From: SZAS-79 sp038211455
GTDB lineage: Bacteria > Pseudomonadota > Gammaproteobacteria > Burkholderiales > SG8-39
Reading direction: 5' to 3'
DNA: 64,000 bases
Assembly: GCA_038211455.1 (NCBI GenBank)
Contig: JBBQVP010000002.1
Span: forward strand, 1 to 64,000
The translations under genes and the position numbers were made by a program. Below are positions 25,426 to 33,868 of the stretch, in pieces; the first letter of the stretch is position 1, and the number at the start of each line of letters is the position of its first letter. The notes under the pieces were generated by a model. That model saw only the letters and a program-made list of their open reading frames with translations. It was not told where the DNA came from and did not search any database.

Positions 25426-26611
25426 ATTGCCTGACGCCCGCGGACACTTTGGTCCCTACGGCGGCTCGTTCGTATCGGAAACACTTACGCATGCGCTGGA
25501 AGAATTGCGCACCGCCTACGACCACTACCGACGTGACCCGGATTTTCTGGCTGAGTACCGCTATGAACTGAAGCACTTCGTCGGACGGCCGAGCCCGGTC
25601 TACCACGCCAGGCGGTGGTCTGAACTGATCGGGGGTGCACAGATTTACCTCAAGCGCGAAGACCTCAACCATACCGGGGCGCACAAGATCAACAACACGA
25701 TTGGCCAAGCGATGCTGGCGCGCCGCATGGGCAAGCCGCGGGTCATCGCCGAGACCGGTGCCGGAATGCACGGCGTCGCGGCGGCAACCGTGGCCGCGCG
25801 CTACGGAATGGAGTGCGTCGTTTATATGGGGTCGCAAGACACCGTGAGGCAGGTGCAGAACGTCTATCGCATGAAACTGCTCGGTGCGCGCGTTGTACCG
25901 GTAGAGTCGGGATCCAAGACGCTGAAGGACGCGTTGAACGAGGCGATGCGAGACTGGGTCACCAACGTGGATGACACGTTCTACATCATCGGCACGGTCG
26001 CCGGTCCGCATCCCTATCCGACCATGGTGCGCGATTTCCAGGCTGTGATCGGAGAGGAGTGCAAGGTGCAGATGCCGGAGATGGCAGGTCGCCAGCCGGA
26101 TGCCGTCATTGCCTGCGTTGGAGGCGGGTCCAACGCGATGGGCATCTTCTATCCCTACATTGATGTCGATGGCGTGCGCCTGATCGGCGTAGAGGCTGCC
26201 GGCGAGGGGATCGAGACTGGCAAGCACTCGGCTTCGCTGTGCGCCGGTAAACCGGGCGTGCTGCATGGCAACCGGACCTACCTCCTGCAGGACGCCAACG
26301 GGCAGATTTCTGAAACGCACTCCGTATCCGCAGGTCTCGATTACCCGGGTGTGGGTCCCGAGCACTCCTGGCTGAAGGATGCAGGCCGCGCCGAATACGT
26401 GGCGGTGACTGACGAGGAGGCGCTCAAGGCATTCCATGACCTGTGCCGGTTCGAAGGCATCATTCCCGCCCTGGAATCGGCTCACGCCATCGCGTACGCG
26501 GGCAAGCTGGCTGCAACCCTGCCCAAAGACAAGATCCTGCTGGTTAATCTTTCCGGCCGTGGCGATAAGGACATGCATACCGTTGCGCAGAGATCCGGGC
26601 TGAAAGTCTGA
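25412..26611 (+). CDS. trpB: Tryptophan synthase beta chain
   Basis: The 399-residue PLP-dependent beta subunit, which joins indole and serine. The PLP lysine is residue 92 in HTGAHKINNTIGQ; the phosphate of PLP is bound by the GGGSNAMG loop. ETGAGMHGVA and the C-terminal NLSGRGDKDM are also family marks. It overlaps trpF and shares a TGATG stop-start with trpA, so the two synthase subunits are translationally coupled. Confidence 0.97.
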   Translation: MQMYELPDARGHFGPYGGSFVSETLTHALEELRTAYDHYRRDPDFLAEYRYELKHFVGRPSPVYHARRWSELIGGAQIYLKREDLNHTGAHKINNTIGQAMLARRMGKPRVIAETGAGMHGVAAATVAARYGMECVVYMGSQDTVRQVQNVYRMKLLGARVVPVESGSKTLKDALNEAMRDWVTNVDDTFYIIGTVAGPHPYPTMVRDFQAVIGEECKVQMPEMAGRQPDAVIACVGGGSNAMGIFYPYIDVDGVRLIGVEAAGEGIETGKHSASLCAGKPGVLHGNRTYLLQDANGQISETHSVSAGLDYPGVGPEHSWLKDAGRAEYVAVTDEEALKAFHDLCRFEGIIPALESAHAIAYAGKLAATLPKDKILLVNLSGRGDKDMHTVAQRSGLKV

Positions 26612-27408
26612 TGTCCCGCATCCAGGCGGCGTTCGAAAAATTACGCGGCGCCGGCAGGAAGGCGCTGATCCCCTACATCACTGCGGGCGATCCCGTGCCA
26701 TCGATGACCGTGCCGATGCTTCACGCGCTGGTCGATTGCGGGTGCGATATCCTGGAGATCGGCGTGCCGTTTTCCGACCCGATGGCCGATGGGCCGGCCA
26801 TCCAGCGCTCATCCGAGCGTGCGCTGAAGCACGGCGTGGGCCTTGCGGACGTGCTCGGCATGGTGCGGGAGTTCCGCACGCGGGATGCCGCGACACCGAT
26901 CGTGCTGATGGGATATGCCAATCCGATAGAGGCCATGGGCGTCGAGAAGTTCATCGCGGAGGCCGCTCGTTCAGGGGTGGACGGGGTGATCGTCGTCGAC
27001 TACCCGCCGGAAGAGTGCGGGGCGTTCTCCGGGCTGTGCCGCCAAAATGGCATCGATACCGTATTTCTGCTGGCGCCGACGTCAACTGACGAACGCATAG
27101 GACAAGTTGCGCTTGTCGGCAGCGGATACCTCTACTATGTCTCGCTCAAGGGGGTGACGGGTGCGGGCCACATCGATATCGCGGGGGTGGCCGCGCACCT
27201 GCCAAAGATTCGTGCCGCTTCCTCGCTGCCACTGGCCGTCGGCTTTGGAATCCGCGACGCCGCTTCGGCCAAGGCTGTGGCCACGATTGCAGATGCGGTC
27301 GTGATCGGTAGCCGAATCATCGAGGAAATGGAAGCTGCGGGCGCGGAGCAGGCCGTGACGCGTGTGAAAGCGCTGATCGCCCCGATCCGTGCCGCGCTCG
27401 ATTCCTGA
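26611..27408 (+). CDS. trpA: Tryptophan synthase alpha chain
   Basis: The 265-residue alpha subunit, which cleaves indole-3-glycerol phosphate to indole and channels it to TrpB. The catalytic glutamate lies in LEIGVPFSDPMADGP and the catalytic aspartate in VIVVDYPPEE. YVSLKGVTGAG and the phosphate-binding VGFGIRDAASA are typical. It begins on the stop codon of trpB and is followed by accD after 18 bases. Confidence 0.97.
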   Translation: MSRIQAAFEKLRGAGRKALIPYITAGDPVPSMTVPMLHALVDCGCDILEIGVPFSDPMADGPAIQRSSERALKHGVGLADVLGMVREFRTRDAATPIVLMGYANPIEAMGVEKFIAEAARSGVDGVIVVDYPPEECGAFSGLCRQNGIDTVFLLAPTSTDERIGQVALVGSGYLYYVSLKGVTGAGHIDIAGVAAHLPKIRAASSLPLAVGFGIRDAASAKAVATIADAVVIGSRIIEEMEAAGAEQAVTRVKALIAPIRAALDS

Positions 27409-27426
27409 AACCCGAGGCGCTGCGAG

Positions 27427-28299
27427 ATGAGCTGGCTACAGAAACTCCTGCCGCCCAAGATCAAGCGCGCGGAAGGAGGCGCGCGAAAGCAGGTGCCAGA
27501 GGGCCTCTGGACCAAGTGTCCTTCTTGCGATGCCGTCCTGTACGCCACAGACCTGGAAAAGAACCTTAACGTCTGCCCGAAGTGCGACCATCACCAGCGC
27601 ATCGGCGCGCGCAGTCGTCTCGAAGCGTTGCTCGACGAGGATGGACGTTTCGAAATCGGCGCAGAAGTGCTCCCGGTCGACAGCCTGAAGTTCAAAAATT
27701 CGCGCCGCTACCCGGAGCGGCTTTCCGAAGCGCAGGAAGAGACTGGTGAAACTGAATCACTGGTCGTCATGCAGGGCGCGATCAAATCTATCGGCGTAGT
27801 CGCCGCGGCGCACGAGTTCGATTTCATGGCGGGAACCATGGGATCGGTCCTCGGCGAACGTTTCGTGCGCGGCGTGCGTGTCGCAATCGAGTACAAGCTG
27901 CCCTTTGTCGTATACACGGCAAGCGGTGGCGCGCGCATGCAGGAAGGACTGCTCTCGCTCATGCAGATGGCGAAGACGACTGCTGCGCTCACGGAGCTCG
28001 GCGAGCGCGGACTGCCCTTCATTTCCGTACTCACGGACCCAACTACCGGAGGGGTTTCGGCCAGTTACGCGTTCCTCGGCGATGTCGTTGTCGCCGAACC
28101 GAAGGCGCTGGTCGGTTTCGCGGGCCCGCGAGTCATTGAGCAGACCGTCAGGCAGAAGCTGCCAGAAGGTTTTCAGCGCTCCGAGTTCCTGCTGGAAAAG
28201 GGCGCGATCGACATGATTATCGATCGCCGCCAGATGCGCGACAAACTCGCGACGCTGCTTGCGCTCCTGCAGGGCATGCCGGCCGAGTCTGCCAATTAG
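27427..28299 (+). CDS. accD: Acetyl-CoA carboxylase carboxyltransferase subunit beta
   Basis: The 290-residue beta subunit of the carboxyltransferase half of acetyl-CoA carboxylase, which makes malonyl-CoA. An N-terminal four-cysteine zinc ribbon is visible as CPSCDAVLY and CPKCDHH. The crotonase-fold core contains ASGGARMQEGLLSLMQMAK and PTTGGVSASYAFLGD. The trpA-accD-folC order is ancestral in beta/gammaproteobacteria. Confidence 0.97.
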   Translation: MSWLQKLLPPKIKRAEGGARKQVPEGLWTKCPSCDAVLYATDLEKNLNVCPKCDHHQRIGARSRLEALLDEDGRFEIGAEVLPVDSLKFKNSRRYPERLSEAQEETGETESLVVMQGAIKSIGVVAAAHEFDFMAGTMGSVLGERFVRGVRVAIEYKLPFVVYTASGGARMQEGLLSLMQMAKTTAALTELGERGLPFISVLTDPTTGGVSASYAFLGDVVVAEPKALVGFAGPRVIEQTVRQKLPEGFQRSEFLLEKGAIDMIIDRRQMRDKLATLLALLQGMPAESAN

Positions 28300-28358
28300 A
28301 AACAGGTGAACCCTGAGGGTTCCCCCGTTACCCCCTCCTAAGACTATCCGGCCGCAGA

Positions 28359-29645
28359 GTGGCATCACCATCTTCGCTAGAGGAGTGGCTGTCGTACATC
28401 GGGCAGCAGCATCCGGATGCCATCGCCCTCGGCTTGGAGCGCGTCGCCCGAGTCCAGAGCCGATTGGGCGTGTCCGTCAACTGCCCGGTATTCGTCGTCG
28501 GTGGAACCAACGGGAAGGGATCCACCTGCGCGATGCTCGAGAATGTGTTGCGCTGCGCGGGTTATCGGACCGGGCTGTATACCTCGCCACACCTTCTGCG
28601 CTACAACGAGCGTGTCAGGATCGATTCGCGCGCGGCGGACGATGCCTCTCTCTGCTCGGCTTTTGAAGCAGTGGAGGCCGCCAGGGGTGACACGACACTG
28701 ACGTATTTTGAATACGGCACGCTGGCGGCGGCGTGGCTGTTTGCGCGCGAGCCTCTGGACGCATGGATACTCGAAGTCGGTCTGGGAGGACGCCTCGATG
28801 CGGTCAACGCCTTCGACGCCGATTGTGCGGTGCTCACCAGCATAGACCTCGATCACATGGAGTACCTCGGGTCGACGCGCGAGATGATCGGGCGCGAAAA
28901 GGCAGGAATATTCCGCTCCGGCCGGCCGGCAGTCGTTGCCGACGCAAATCCGCCACAAAGCGTCCACGATGCGGCGATCGCGACCGGGGCGCAGCTGCTC
29001 CTGGGAGGGCGCGATTTCGGATTCACCGCTGACAGCGCCCAGTGGGTCTATTGGGGCCCTGGCGGAAAGCGCCCTGCACTGGCTTATCCCGCCTTGCGCG
29101 GCCCGATCCAACTCGTTAATGCGGCAGCGACCATTGCGGCGCTGGATACGTTGCGCGATCGCTTGCCGGTCAGCATGCAGGATATTCGCCGTGGCCTGGC
29201 CGAAGTCGAGGTAGCGGGGCGCTTCCAGATGCTTCCTGGCAGGCCCAGCGTCATCCTTGATGTGGCCCACAATCCACAGGCGGCCCGTAATCTGGCCGCG
29301 AATCTGCTGGACAGCGGTTTCGCGCCTGAGACGCATGCGGTATTCGGTGCGCTGCGCGACAAGGACATTGCCGGAATCGTCCGGGCGCTTGCGAAACGAA
29401 TCACGCGCTGGCACCTGGCGACACTGCCGGGCCCGCGCGCAAGCACGGCGGCGGAACTTGCCGGCGTGCTCCAGTCAGAAGGAATCAAGGCGCCCTTCGA
29501 AATGCATGATTCCCCAGCGCAGGCATTCAAGGCGGCACGGATCCAGGCAGGCGAAACTGATAAAATCGCGGTTTTCGGGTCGTTCCTTACGGTCGCTGCG
29601 GTGATGCAACACCTCTCCAGAAACGGAACACCGGGAAACCGCTGA
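28359..29645 (+). CDS. folC: Bifunctional folylpolyglutamate/dihydrofolate synthase
   Basis: A 428-residue ligase of the Mur family that adds glutamate to folates and to dihydropteroate. The start is a GTG at 28359. The ATP-binding P-loop is GGTNGKGSTCAMLENVL, preceded by LGLERVARVQSRLG. LEVGLGGRLDAVNAFDADCA and DLDHMEYLGSTREMIG are characteristic folC motifs, and DVAHNPQAAR marks the C-terminal domain. It is followed after 4 bases by a DedD-like gene. Confidence 0.96.
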   Translation: MASPSSLEEWLSYIGQQHPDAIALGLERVARVQSRLGVSVNCPVFVVGGTNGKGSTCAMLENVLRCAGYRTGLYTSPHLLRYNERVRIDSRAADDASLCSAFEAVEAARGDTTLTYFEYGTLAAAWLFAREPLDAWILEVGLGGRLDAVNAFDADCAVLTSIDLDHMEYLGSTREMIGREKAGIFRSGRPAVVADANPPQSVHDAAIATGAQLLLGGRDFGFTADSAQWVYWGPGGKRPALAYPALRGPIQLVNAAATIAALDTLRDRLPVSMQDIRRGLAEVEVAGRFQMLPGRPSVILDVAHNPQAARNLAANLLDSGFAPETHAVFGALRDKDIAGIVRALAKRITRWHLATLPGPRASTAAELAGVLQSEGIKAPFEMHDSPAQAFKAARIQAGETDKIAVFGSFLTVAAVMQHLSRNGTPGNR

Positions 29646-29649
29646 AATC

Positions 29650-30366
29650 ATGGCCGAGCGCTCGAACGCAACCTCAAAGAAGACTCAGGACGGGGTGCTG
29701 GACGTCAGTACTCTGCAAAAACGCGGCCGTCGTCGACTGGTTGGCGCGATCGCTCTGGTCTTGCTCGCGGTCATCGTGCTGCCCATGGTGTTCGATCCTG
29801 AGCCGAAGCCGAACGCGCCACTTGTGAACATCCGTATTCCGGGCGAAGACGCGGGAAAATTCACTCCCAAGGGTGGGGCCACCGGCGTCGCGCCTGCCGC
29901 CGAAAGTGTCCCCAAGGCAGCGGATGCACCGACTGCGGTGACATCCCCCACGCCGCCAGTTGCCTCCTCTGCAGTGCCAGTGCAGGCGCTTGAGCCTGTC
30001 AGTCCCGCGGCGAAAGCACTGGAGGATCCGAAACCTGCGAAGCTGGTGGAGAAGCCGCCCGAGAAGCCACCAGCAAAGGTTGCCGAGAAGGTCGCCAAGC
30101 TGGCTGAAAAGCCCGCGCCGCACGCAGCCGGCGCAGAGCAGATCATCTTCCAGGTGGGCGCGTTCGCCAGTGCGGACAAAGTGAAGGCGATCGTCGACCA
30201 GCTGAAAGAGGCGAAATTGCCCCACTTCACCGAATCGGTCGCAACATCTGGCGGGCCCGTGACGCGCGTGCGATTGGGGCCGTTTGCATCGAAGGTGGTT
30301 GCGGACCGGGCTTTGGGGCGTGCCAAGGCGCTGGGCTTGAATCCGGTCAACGTCGCGCCAAAATGA
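29650..30366 (+). CDS. dedD: SPOR-domain cell division protein, DedD-like
   Basis: A 238-residue single-span membrane protein. A short basic cytoplasmic tail leads into a transmembrane helix at about residues 32-50 (GAIALVLLAVIVLPMVF). A long Pro/Ala/Lys/Glu-rich periplasmic linker follows, then a C-terminal SPOR domain (IIFQVGAFASADKVKAIVDQ; VTRVRLGPFASKVVADRAL) that binds denuded glycan strands at the septum. Place between folC and cvpA supports DedD. It overlaps cvpA by 4 bases. Confidence 0.92.
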   Translation: MAERSNATSKKTQDGVLDVSTLQKRGRRRLVGAIALVLLAVIVLPMVFDPEPKPNAPLVNIRIPGEDAGKFTPKGGATGVAPAAESVPKAADAPTAVTSPTPPVASSAVPVQALEPVSPAAKALEDPKPAKLVEKPPEKPPAKVAEKVAKLAEKPAPHAAGAEQIIFQVGAFASADKVKAIVDQLKEAKLPHFTESVATSGGPVTRVRLGPFASKVVADRALGRAKALGLNPVNVAPK

Positions 30367-30854
30367 ACTGGTTGGACTACGCCGTTCTGGGCGTGCTGGT
30401 CATTTCAATGGTCTGGAGCGCCTTGCGAGGCGTGGTGCGGGAGATCATCTCCCTGGGCGGCTGGGTCATTGCCTTCCTTGCCGCCAATCTTTTTGCCGGC
30501 CCGCTTGCGGCCCATCTTCCCGACGCCATTCCGGGCGAATCGCTGCGCGCATTGGTCGCATTCCTTGCAATTTTTTTGGTTGCCCTCATTTGTTCAGCTC
30601 TGGTCGGGATGCTGATGGGGAAGCTGGTCAGCGCCGTGGGGCTCGGTGCCCTGGACAAGGGGCTGGGGGCGTTGTTCGGCGTTGCCCGCGGAGTCATTCT
30701 GGTGCTGGTCGTGGTGCTGGCGGCCGGGCTTACCAGTGCACCGCGCCAGCCCTGGTGGAAAAACTCGCTGAGCGGGGCGCCGTTGAAGCAGGCTGCGCTT
30801 ACCATTCGCCCGTGGTTGCCGGATTCGTTTGCGCAGCGCCTGCGCTATGATTGA
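30363..30854 (+). CDS. cvpA: CvpA family membrane protein
   Basis: A 163-residue inner-membrane protein with about four helices. The opening NWLDYAVLGVLVISMVWSAL and RGVVREIISLGGWVIAFLAA match the CvpA family, first known from colicin V production and membrane homeostasis in E. coli. It lies between dedD and purF, the usual position; in E. coli it precedes purF in the same operon. Confidence 0.93.
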   Translation: MNWLDYAVLGVLVISMVWSALRGVVREIISLGGWVIAFLAANLFAGPLAAHLPDAIPGESLRALVAFLAIFLVALICSALVGMLMGKLVSAVGLGALDKGLGALFGVARGVILVLVVVLAAGLTSAPRQPWWKNSLSGAPLKQAALTIRPWLPDSFAQRLRYD

Positions 30855-30879
30855 ACCTTAGCCGCGTCGGAGCACTCTC

Positions 30880-32400
30880 ATGTGTGGGATTCTTGGCATA
30901 GTCGCCCGCTCGCCGGTCAACCAATTGCTCTATGACGGGCTGCTGCTGCTCCAGCACCGCGGACAGGATGCGGCTGGCATCGTCACCAGCGAGCGCAAGA
31001 CCTTTCACATGCAGAAGGGAAATGGCCAGGTGCGCGACGTCTTCCGGACGCGCAACATGCGTTCTCTGCCGGGCAATATGGGGATCGCGCATTGCCGCTA
31101 CCCCACGGCGGGTTCGGCTTCCAACTCCGCTGAAGCGCAGCCGTTCTACGTCAATTCGCCGTTCGGGATCGTGCTTGGCCACAACGGAAACCTGACGAAC
31201 TCAGACGAACTGAAGGAAGAGATGTTCCGCCAGGATCTGCGGCACATCAACACCAGCTCAGATTCGGAGGTCCTGCTTAACGTGCTGGCGCATGAACTCG
31301 AGAAGGGCTCCGTCAAGCTGCGCCTCGATCCGCAGACAATCTTTGCCGCCGTCGCCAACGTGCATCGACGCTGCCGGGGTGCGTATACCGTCACGGCGAT
31401 GATCTCCGGCTACGGCGTGCTCGCCTTCCGCGACCCGTACGGAATCCGGCCTGCGGTCATCGGTATCAATGAAACCGAGGCTGGCCCGGAGTACATGGTC
31501 GCCTCCGAGAGCGTGGCGATTGACGCGCTGGGATTCCGTGTCCTGCGCGACATCGCGCCTGGCGAGGCCGTGTTCATAGACGAGGACGGAAATTTCTTCA
31601 GCCAGCAGTGCGCACCAGTCACGACCCTGAACCCCTGCATCTTCGAGTTTGTCTATCTTGCGCGGCCGGACTCCTTGATCGATGGCGTTTCGGTGTACGA
31701 GACGCGCCTGAACATGGGCGAGAAGCTCGCAGAGAAGATTCGCCGCGAATACGCGGACCTGCACATCGATGTCGTCATCCCGATTCCCGACTCGAGCCGC
31801 CCCTCGGCAATGCAGCTGGCCCACGGCCTGGGCGTTGCCTATCGCGAAGGCTTTGTGAAGAACCGCTACATCGGTCGCACATTCATCATGCCCGGGCAGG
31901 CGGTTCGCAGGAAATCAGTTCGCCAGAAGCTGAACGCCATCGGGATGGAGTTCAAGGGAAAGAACGTGATGCTGGTGGACGATTCGATCGTGCGAGGCAC
32001 CACGAGCCAGGAGATCGTCCAGATGGCGCGCGAGGCGGGTGCGCGGAAGGTGTACTTTGCCTCGGCCGCACCGCCAGTGCGTTTTCCGAACGTCTATGGC
32101 ATTGACATGCCGACGCGCTCGGAGCTGATCGCGGCGCACCGCACCGAAGACGAAGTCGCGCGCGAGATCGGCGCCGATGCGCTGATCTACCAGGACCTTG
32201 ACGCGCTGAAGGAGTGCGTCGGCAGGCTCAACCCGAAGCTCACGAGCTTCGAGACATCCTGCTTCGACGGTAAGTACATTACCGGGGACGTGACGAGCGA
32301 CTACCTGAATACGATCGAAGTCCGCCGCGATGCGGCCCGCGATTCAGAGGACGAGAACGACGGCGCCCAGATGGACCTGAACTTGGTCACCGCAGCCTGA
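30880..32400 (+). CDS. purF: Amidophosphoribosyltransferase
   Basis: A 506-residue enzyme for the first committed step of purine synthesis. The N-terminal nucleophile cysteine follows the initiator Met (MCGILGIVA). The glutaminase domain shows GIAHCRYPTAGSAS and LGHNGNLTNSDEL; the phosphoribosyltransferase domain has the PRPP loop VMLVDDSIVRGTTS. No cysteine ligands like those of the B. subtilis Fe-S type are obvious, as expected for the E. coli-like type. The -35 element for the next gene lies in its last codons. Confidence 0.97.
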   Translation: MCGILGIVARSPVNQLLYDGLLLLQHRGQDAAGIVTSERKTFHMQKGNGQVRDVFRTRNMRSLPGNMGIAHCRYPTAGSASNSAEAQPFYVNSPFGIVLGHNGNLTNSDELKEEMFRQDLRHINTSSDSEVLLNVLAHELEKGSVKLRLDPQTIFAAVANVHRRCRGAYTVTAMISGYGVLAFRDPYGIRPAVIGINETEAGPEYMVASESVAIDALGFRVLRDIAPGEAVFIDEDGNFFSQQCAPVTTLNPCIFEFVYLARPDSLIDGVSVYETRLNMGEKLAEKIRREYADLHIDVVIPIPDSSRPSAMQLAHGLGVAYREGFVKNRYIGRTFIMPGQAVRRKSVRQKLNAIGMEFKGKNVMLVDDSIVRGTTSQEIVQMAREAGARKVYFASAAPPVRFPNVYGIDMPTRSELIAAHRTEDEVAREIGADALIYQDLDALKECVGRLNPKLTSFETSCFDGKYITGDVTSDYLNTIEVRRDAARDSEDENDGAQMDLNLVTAA

Positions 32401-32411
32401 TCTGGTACAAT
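32383..32411 (+). promoter_or_regulatory. Sigma70-type promoter for the SAM-II riboswitch and metZ
   Basis: TTGGTC at 32383-32388 and TACAAT at 32406-32411 are separated by 17 bases. This places the transcription start near 32418, right at the 5' edge of the riboswitch aptamer. The -35 box is inside the 3' end of purF. Confidence 0.65.
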
Positions 32412-32416
32412 TTTTT

Positions 32417-32468
32417 TCGCGCCGATTTGAGCAACAGCTTGCGGGCGCTATATAAATCCAGCTAAAGC
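32417..32468 (+). promoter_or_regulatory. SAM-II (SAM-alpha) type riboswitch aptamer
   Basis: The leader of the metZ-like gene matches the compact H-type pseudoknot of SAM-II. P1 pairs GCGCC (32419-32423) with GGCGC (32444-32448). The first loop starts with GATTTGAG; GATTT (32424-32428) can pair with AAATC (32454-32458), and AGCT at 32436-32439 with AGCT at 32460-32463, forming the pseudoknot. The conserved 3' segment AGCTAAAG is present. Known SAM-II elements bind S-adenosylmethionine and control methionine genes, which fits the gene downstream. The call is by eye against remembered SAM-II sequences, not by a covariance search. Confidence 0.82.
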
Positions 32469-32477
32469 GTGCCGTCG

Positions 32478-32510
32478 AAACCCGGTCCGCCAGCTGGCCC
32501 GGGTTTTTTT
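32478..32510 (+). terminator. Rho-independent terminator in the metZ leader (riboswitch expression platform)
   Basis: AAACCCGG (32478-32485) pairs with CCGGGTTT (32499-32506) around a loop that itself holds the palindrome GCCAGCTGGC; the run of seven T begins at 32504. It lies 10 bases after the aptamer and 26 bases before the start codon. It could be the off-state hairpin of the riboswitch, or partly the purF terminator. Confidence 0.85.
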
Positions 32511-32536
32511 ATGCCTGCAGAGGAAGAAAAGGCATC

Positions 32537-33775
32537 ATGAGCACAGACAAAGCGCGCGGATTCTCGACCGCGATACTACATTCCGACGCCGATGCCGGGG
32601 TTGAGCACGGCGCGCTACACAAGCCGCTGCATGTCTCGGTCGCCTACGGCTACAAGGACGCGCGCGACCTCGCCGCTGTCTTCCAGGGGCGCGCGCAGGG
32701 ATATGTGTATGGCCGGCAGGGCAACCCGACCTCGGCGGCGCTGGAGGCAAAGGTCACGCGGATGGAGGGAGGCGTCGCAAGCGTGAGTTTTGCGACCGGC
32801 ATGGGCGCGATCGGCGCGGTGATGCTTGCGTTGCTTCGCGAGGGCGACCATGTCGTCGCAAGCCGATTTTTGTTTGGCAACACGGTGAGCATGTTCGGGA
32901 CACTGGCCGTTCACGGAATACGGGTCAGCTTTGTCGACGCGACCGATGTGGCAAACGTCACGAGCGCCCTGTTGCCCGAAACGCGGCTCGTGTTCGTCGA
33001 GACAATCGCCAATCCGCGTACACAGGTGGCCGACCTTGAGCGCATCGGCGCGCTGTGCAGCGAACACGGGATCCTGTATTTCGTCGACAATACGATGACT
33101 TCGCCCGCACTGTTCCGGCCCAAGGCGGTTGGCGCCGGGCTTGTGATCAATTCCCTGACCAAGTACATCGGCGGGCATGGCAACGCGCTCGGCGGCAGTA
33201 TCACCGACACGGGTCTGTTTGACTGGACCCGCTTCCCAAACATAGCCGAGAACTACAAGTCGCAGCGGCCCGCGATGTGGGGAATGCAACAGATCCGCAA
33301 AAAGGGACTGCGCGACTGGGGAGGTACCCTCTCGGCGACAGATGCGCACCATATTGCCGTCGGAGCCGAAACACTCGCCCTGCGCATGCAGCGCACCTGC
33401 TCCAACGCCCTGGCTGTGGCGCAATGCCTTGCGGCGCACCCAGGGGTCCGTGCCGTCCACTATCCCGGCCTGGCGTCGCATCCACAGCACGCGCTTGCAG
33501 AATCGCTGTTCAGCGGATTCGGCGGGATACTGTCGTTTGAACTGGACGAGGGTATCGATTGTTTCGATTTCCTCAACCGGCTGGAGATCGTGGTGTCGTC
33601 CTCCAATCTCGGGGACAATCGCACACTGGCGATTCCCGTGGCGCACACGATCTTCTGGGAGATCGGCCCCGAGCGTCGCAAGGAAATGGGGATCGCAGAA
33701 TCGCTGATCCGCGTTTCGATCGGGATCGAGGATTGCGAAGATCTCGTGGATGACTTTACACAGGCGCTTGGTTAG
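32537..33775 (+). CDS. metZ: O-succinylhomoserine (or O-acetylhomoserine) sulfhydrylase, MetZ-like
   Basis: A 412-residue PLP enzyme of the Cys/Met metabolism family. The PLP lysine is residue 209 in INSLTKYIGGHGNALGG. YVYGRQGNPTSAALE and FATGMGAIGAVMLALL are the usual cofactor-domain motifs, and ETIANPRTQVADL carries the family 'ETPANP'-like stretch. The enzyme probably makes homocysteine from activated homoserine and sulfide; the family cannot firmly separate sulfhydrylase from cystathionine gamma-synthase by eye. The SAM-II riboswitch upstream supports a methionine-biosynthetic role. AGAGGAAG at 32519-32526 is the ribosome-binding site. Confidence 0.85.
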   Translation: MSTDKARGFSTAILHSDADAGVEHGALHKPLHVSVAYGYKDARDLAAVFQGRAQGYVYGRQGNPTSAALEAKVTRMEGGVASVSFATGMGAIGAVMLALLREGDHVVASRFLFGNTVSMFGTLAVHGIRVSFVDATDVANVTSALLPETRLVFVETIANPRTQVADLERIGALCSEHGILYFVDNTMTSPALFRPKAVGAGLVINSLTKYIGGHGNALGGSITDTGLFDWTRFPNIAENYKSQRPAMWGMQQIRKKGLRDWGGTLSATDAHHIAVGAETLALRMQRTCSNALAVAQCLAAHPGVRAVHYPGLASHPQHALAESLFSGFGGILSFELDEGIDCFDFLNRLEIVVSSSNLGDNRTLAIPVAHTIFWEIGPERRKEMGIAESLIRVSIGIEDCEDLVDDFTQALG

Positions 33776-33803
33776 CCGGTTAGCCGGTTAGCCTGTTAGT
33801 CGG
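33772..33803 (+). repeat. Short tandem repeat, four 8-base units
   Basis: Units TTAGCCGG, TTAGCCGG, TTAGCCTG and TTAGTCGG run head to tail, starting within the stop codon of the metZ-like gene. The first two units are identical and the others differ at one position each. Confidence 0.8.
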
Positions 33804-33868
33804 GGACGTCAGCCGGCGCGCATGGCCGACGGAAACAACCGCATGTCAACAAACCGGAGGCATTCCAT

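Noticed and set aside
28308..28322. Hairpin GAACCC-TGA-GGGTTC between accD and folC
   Set aside because: Six-base stem without a T-run, within a run of closely linked genes; not good evidence of a terminator.
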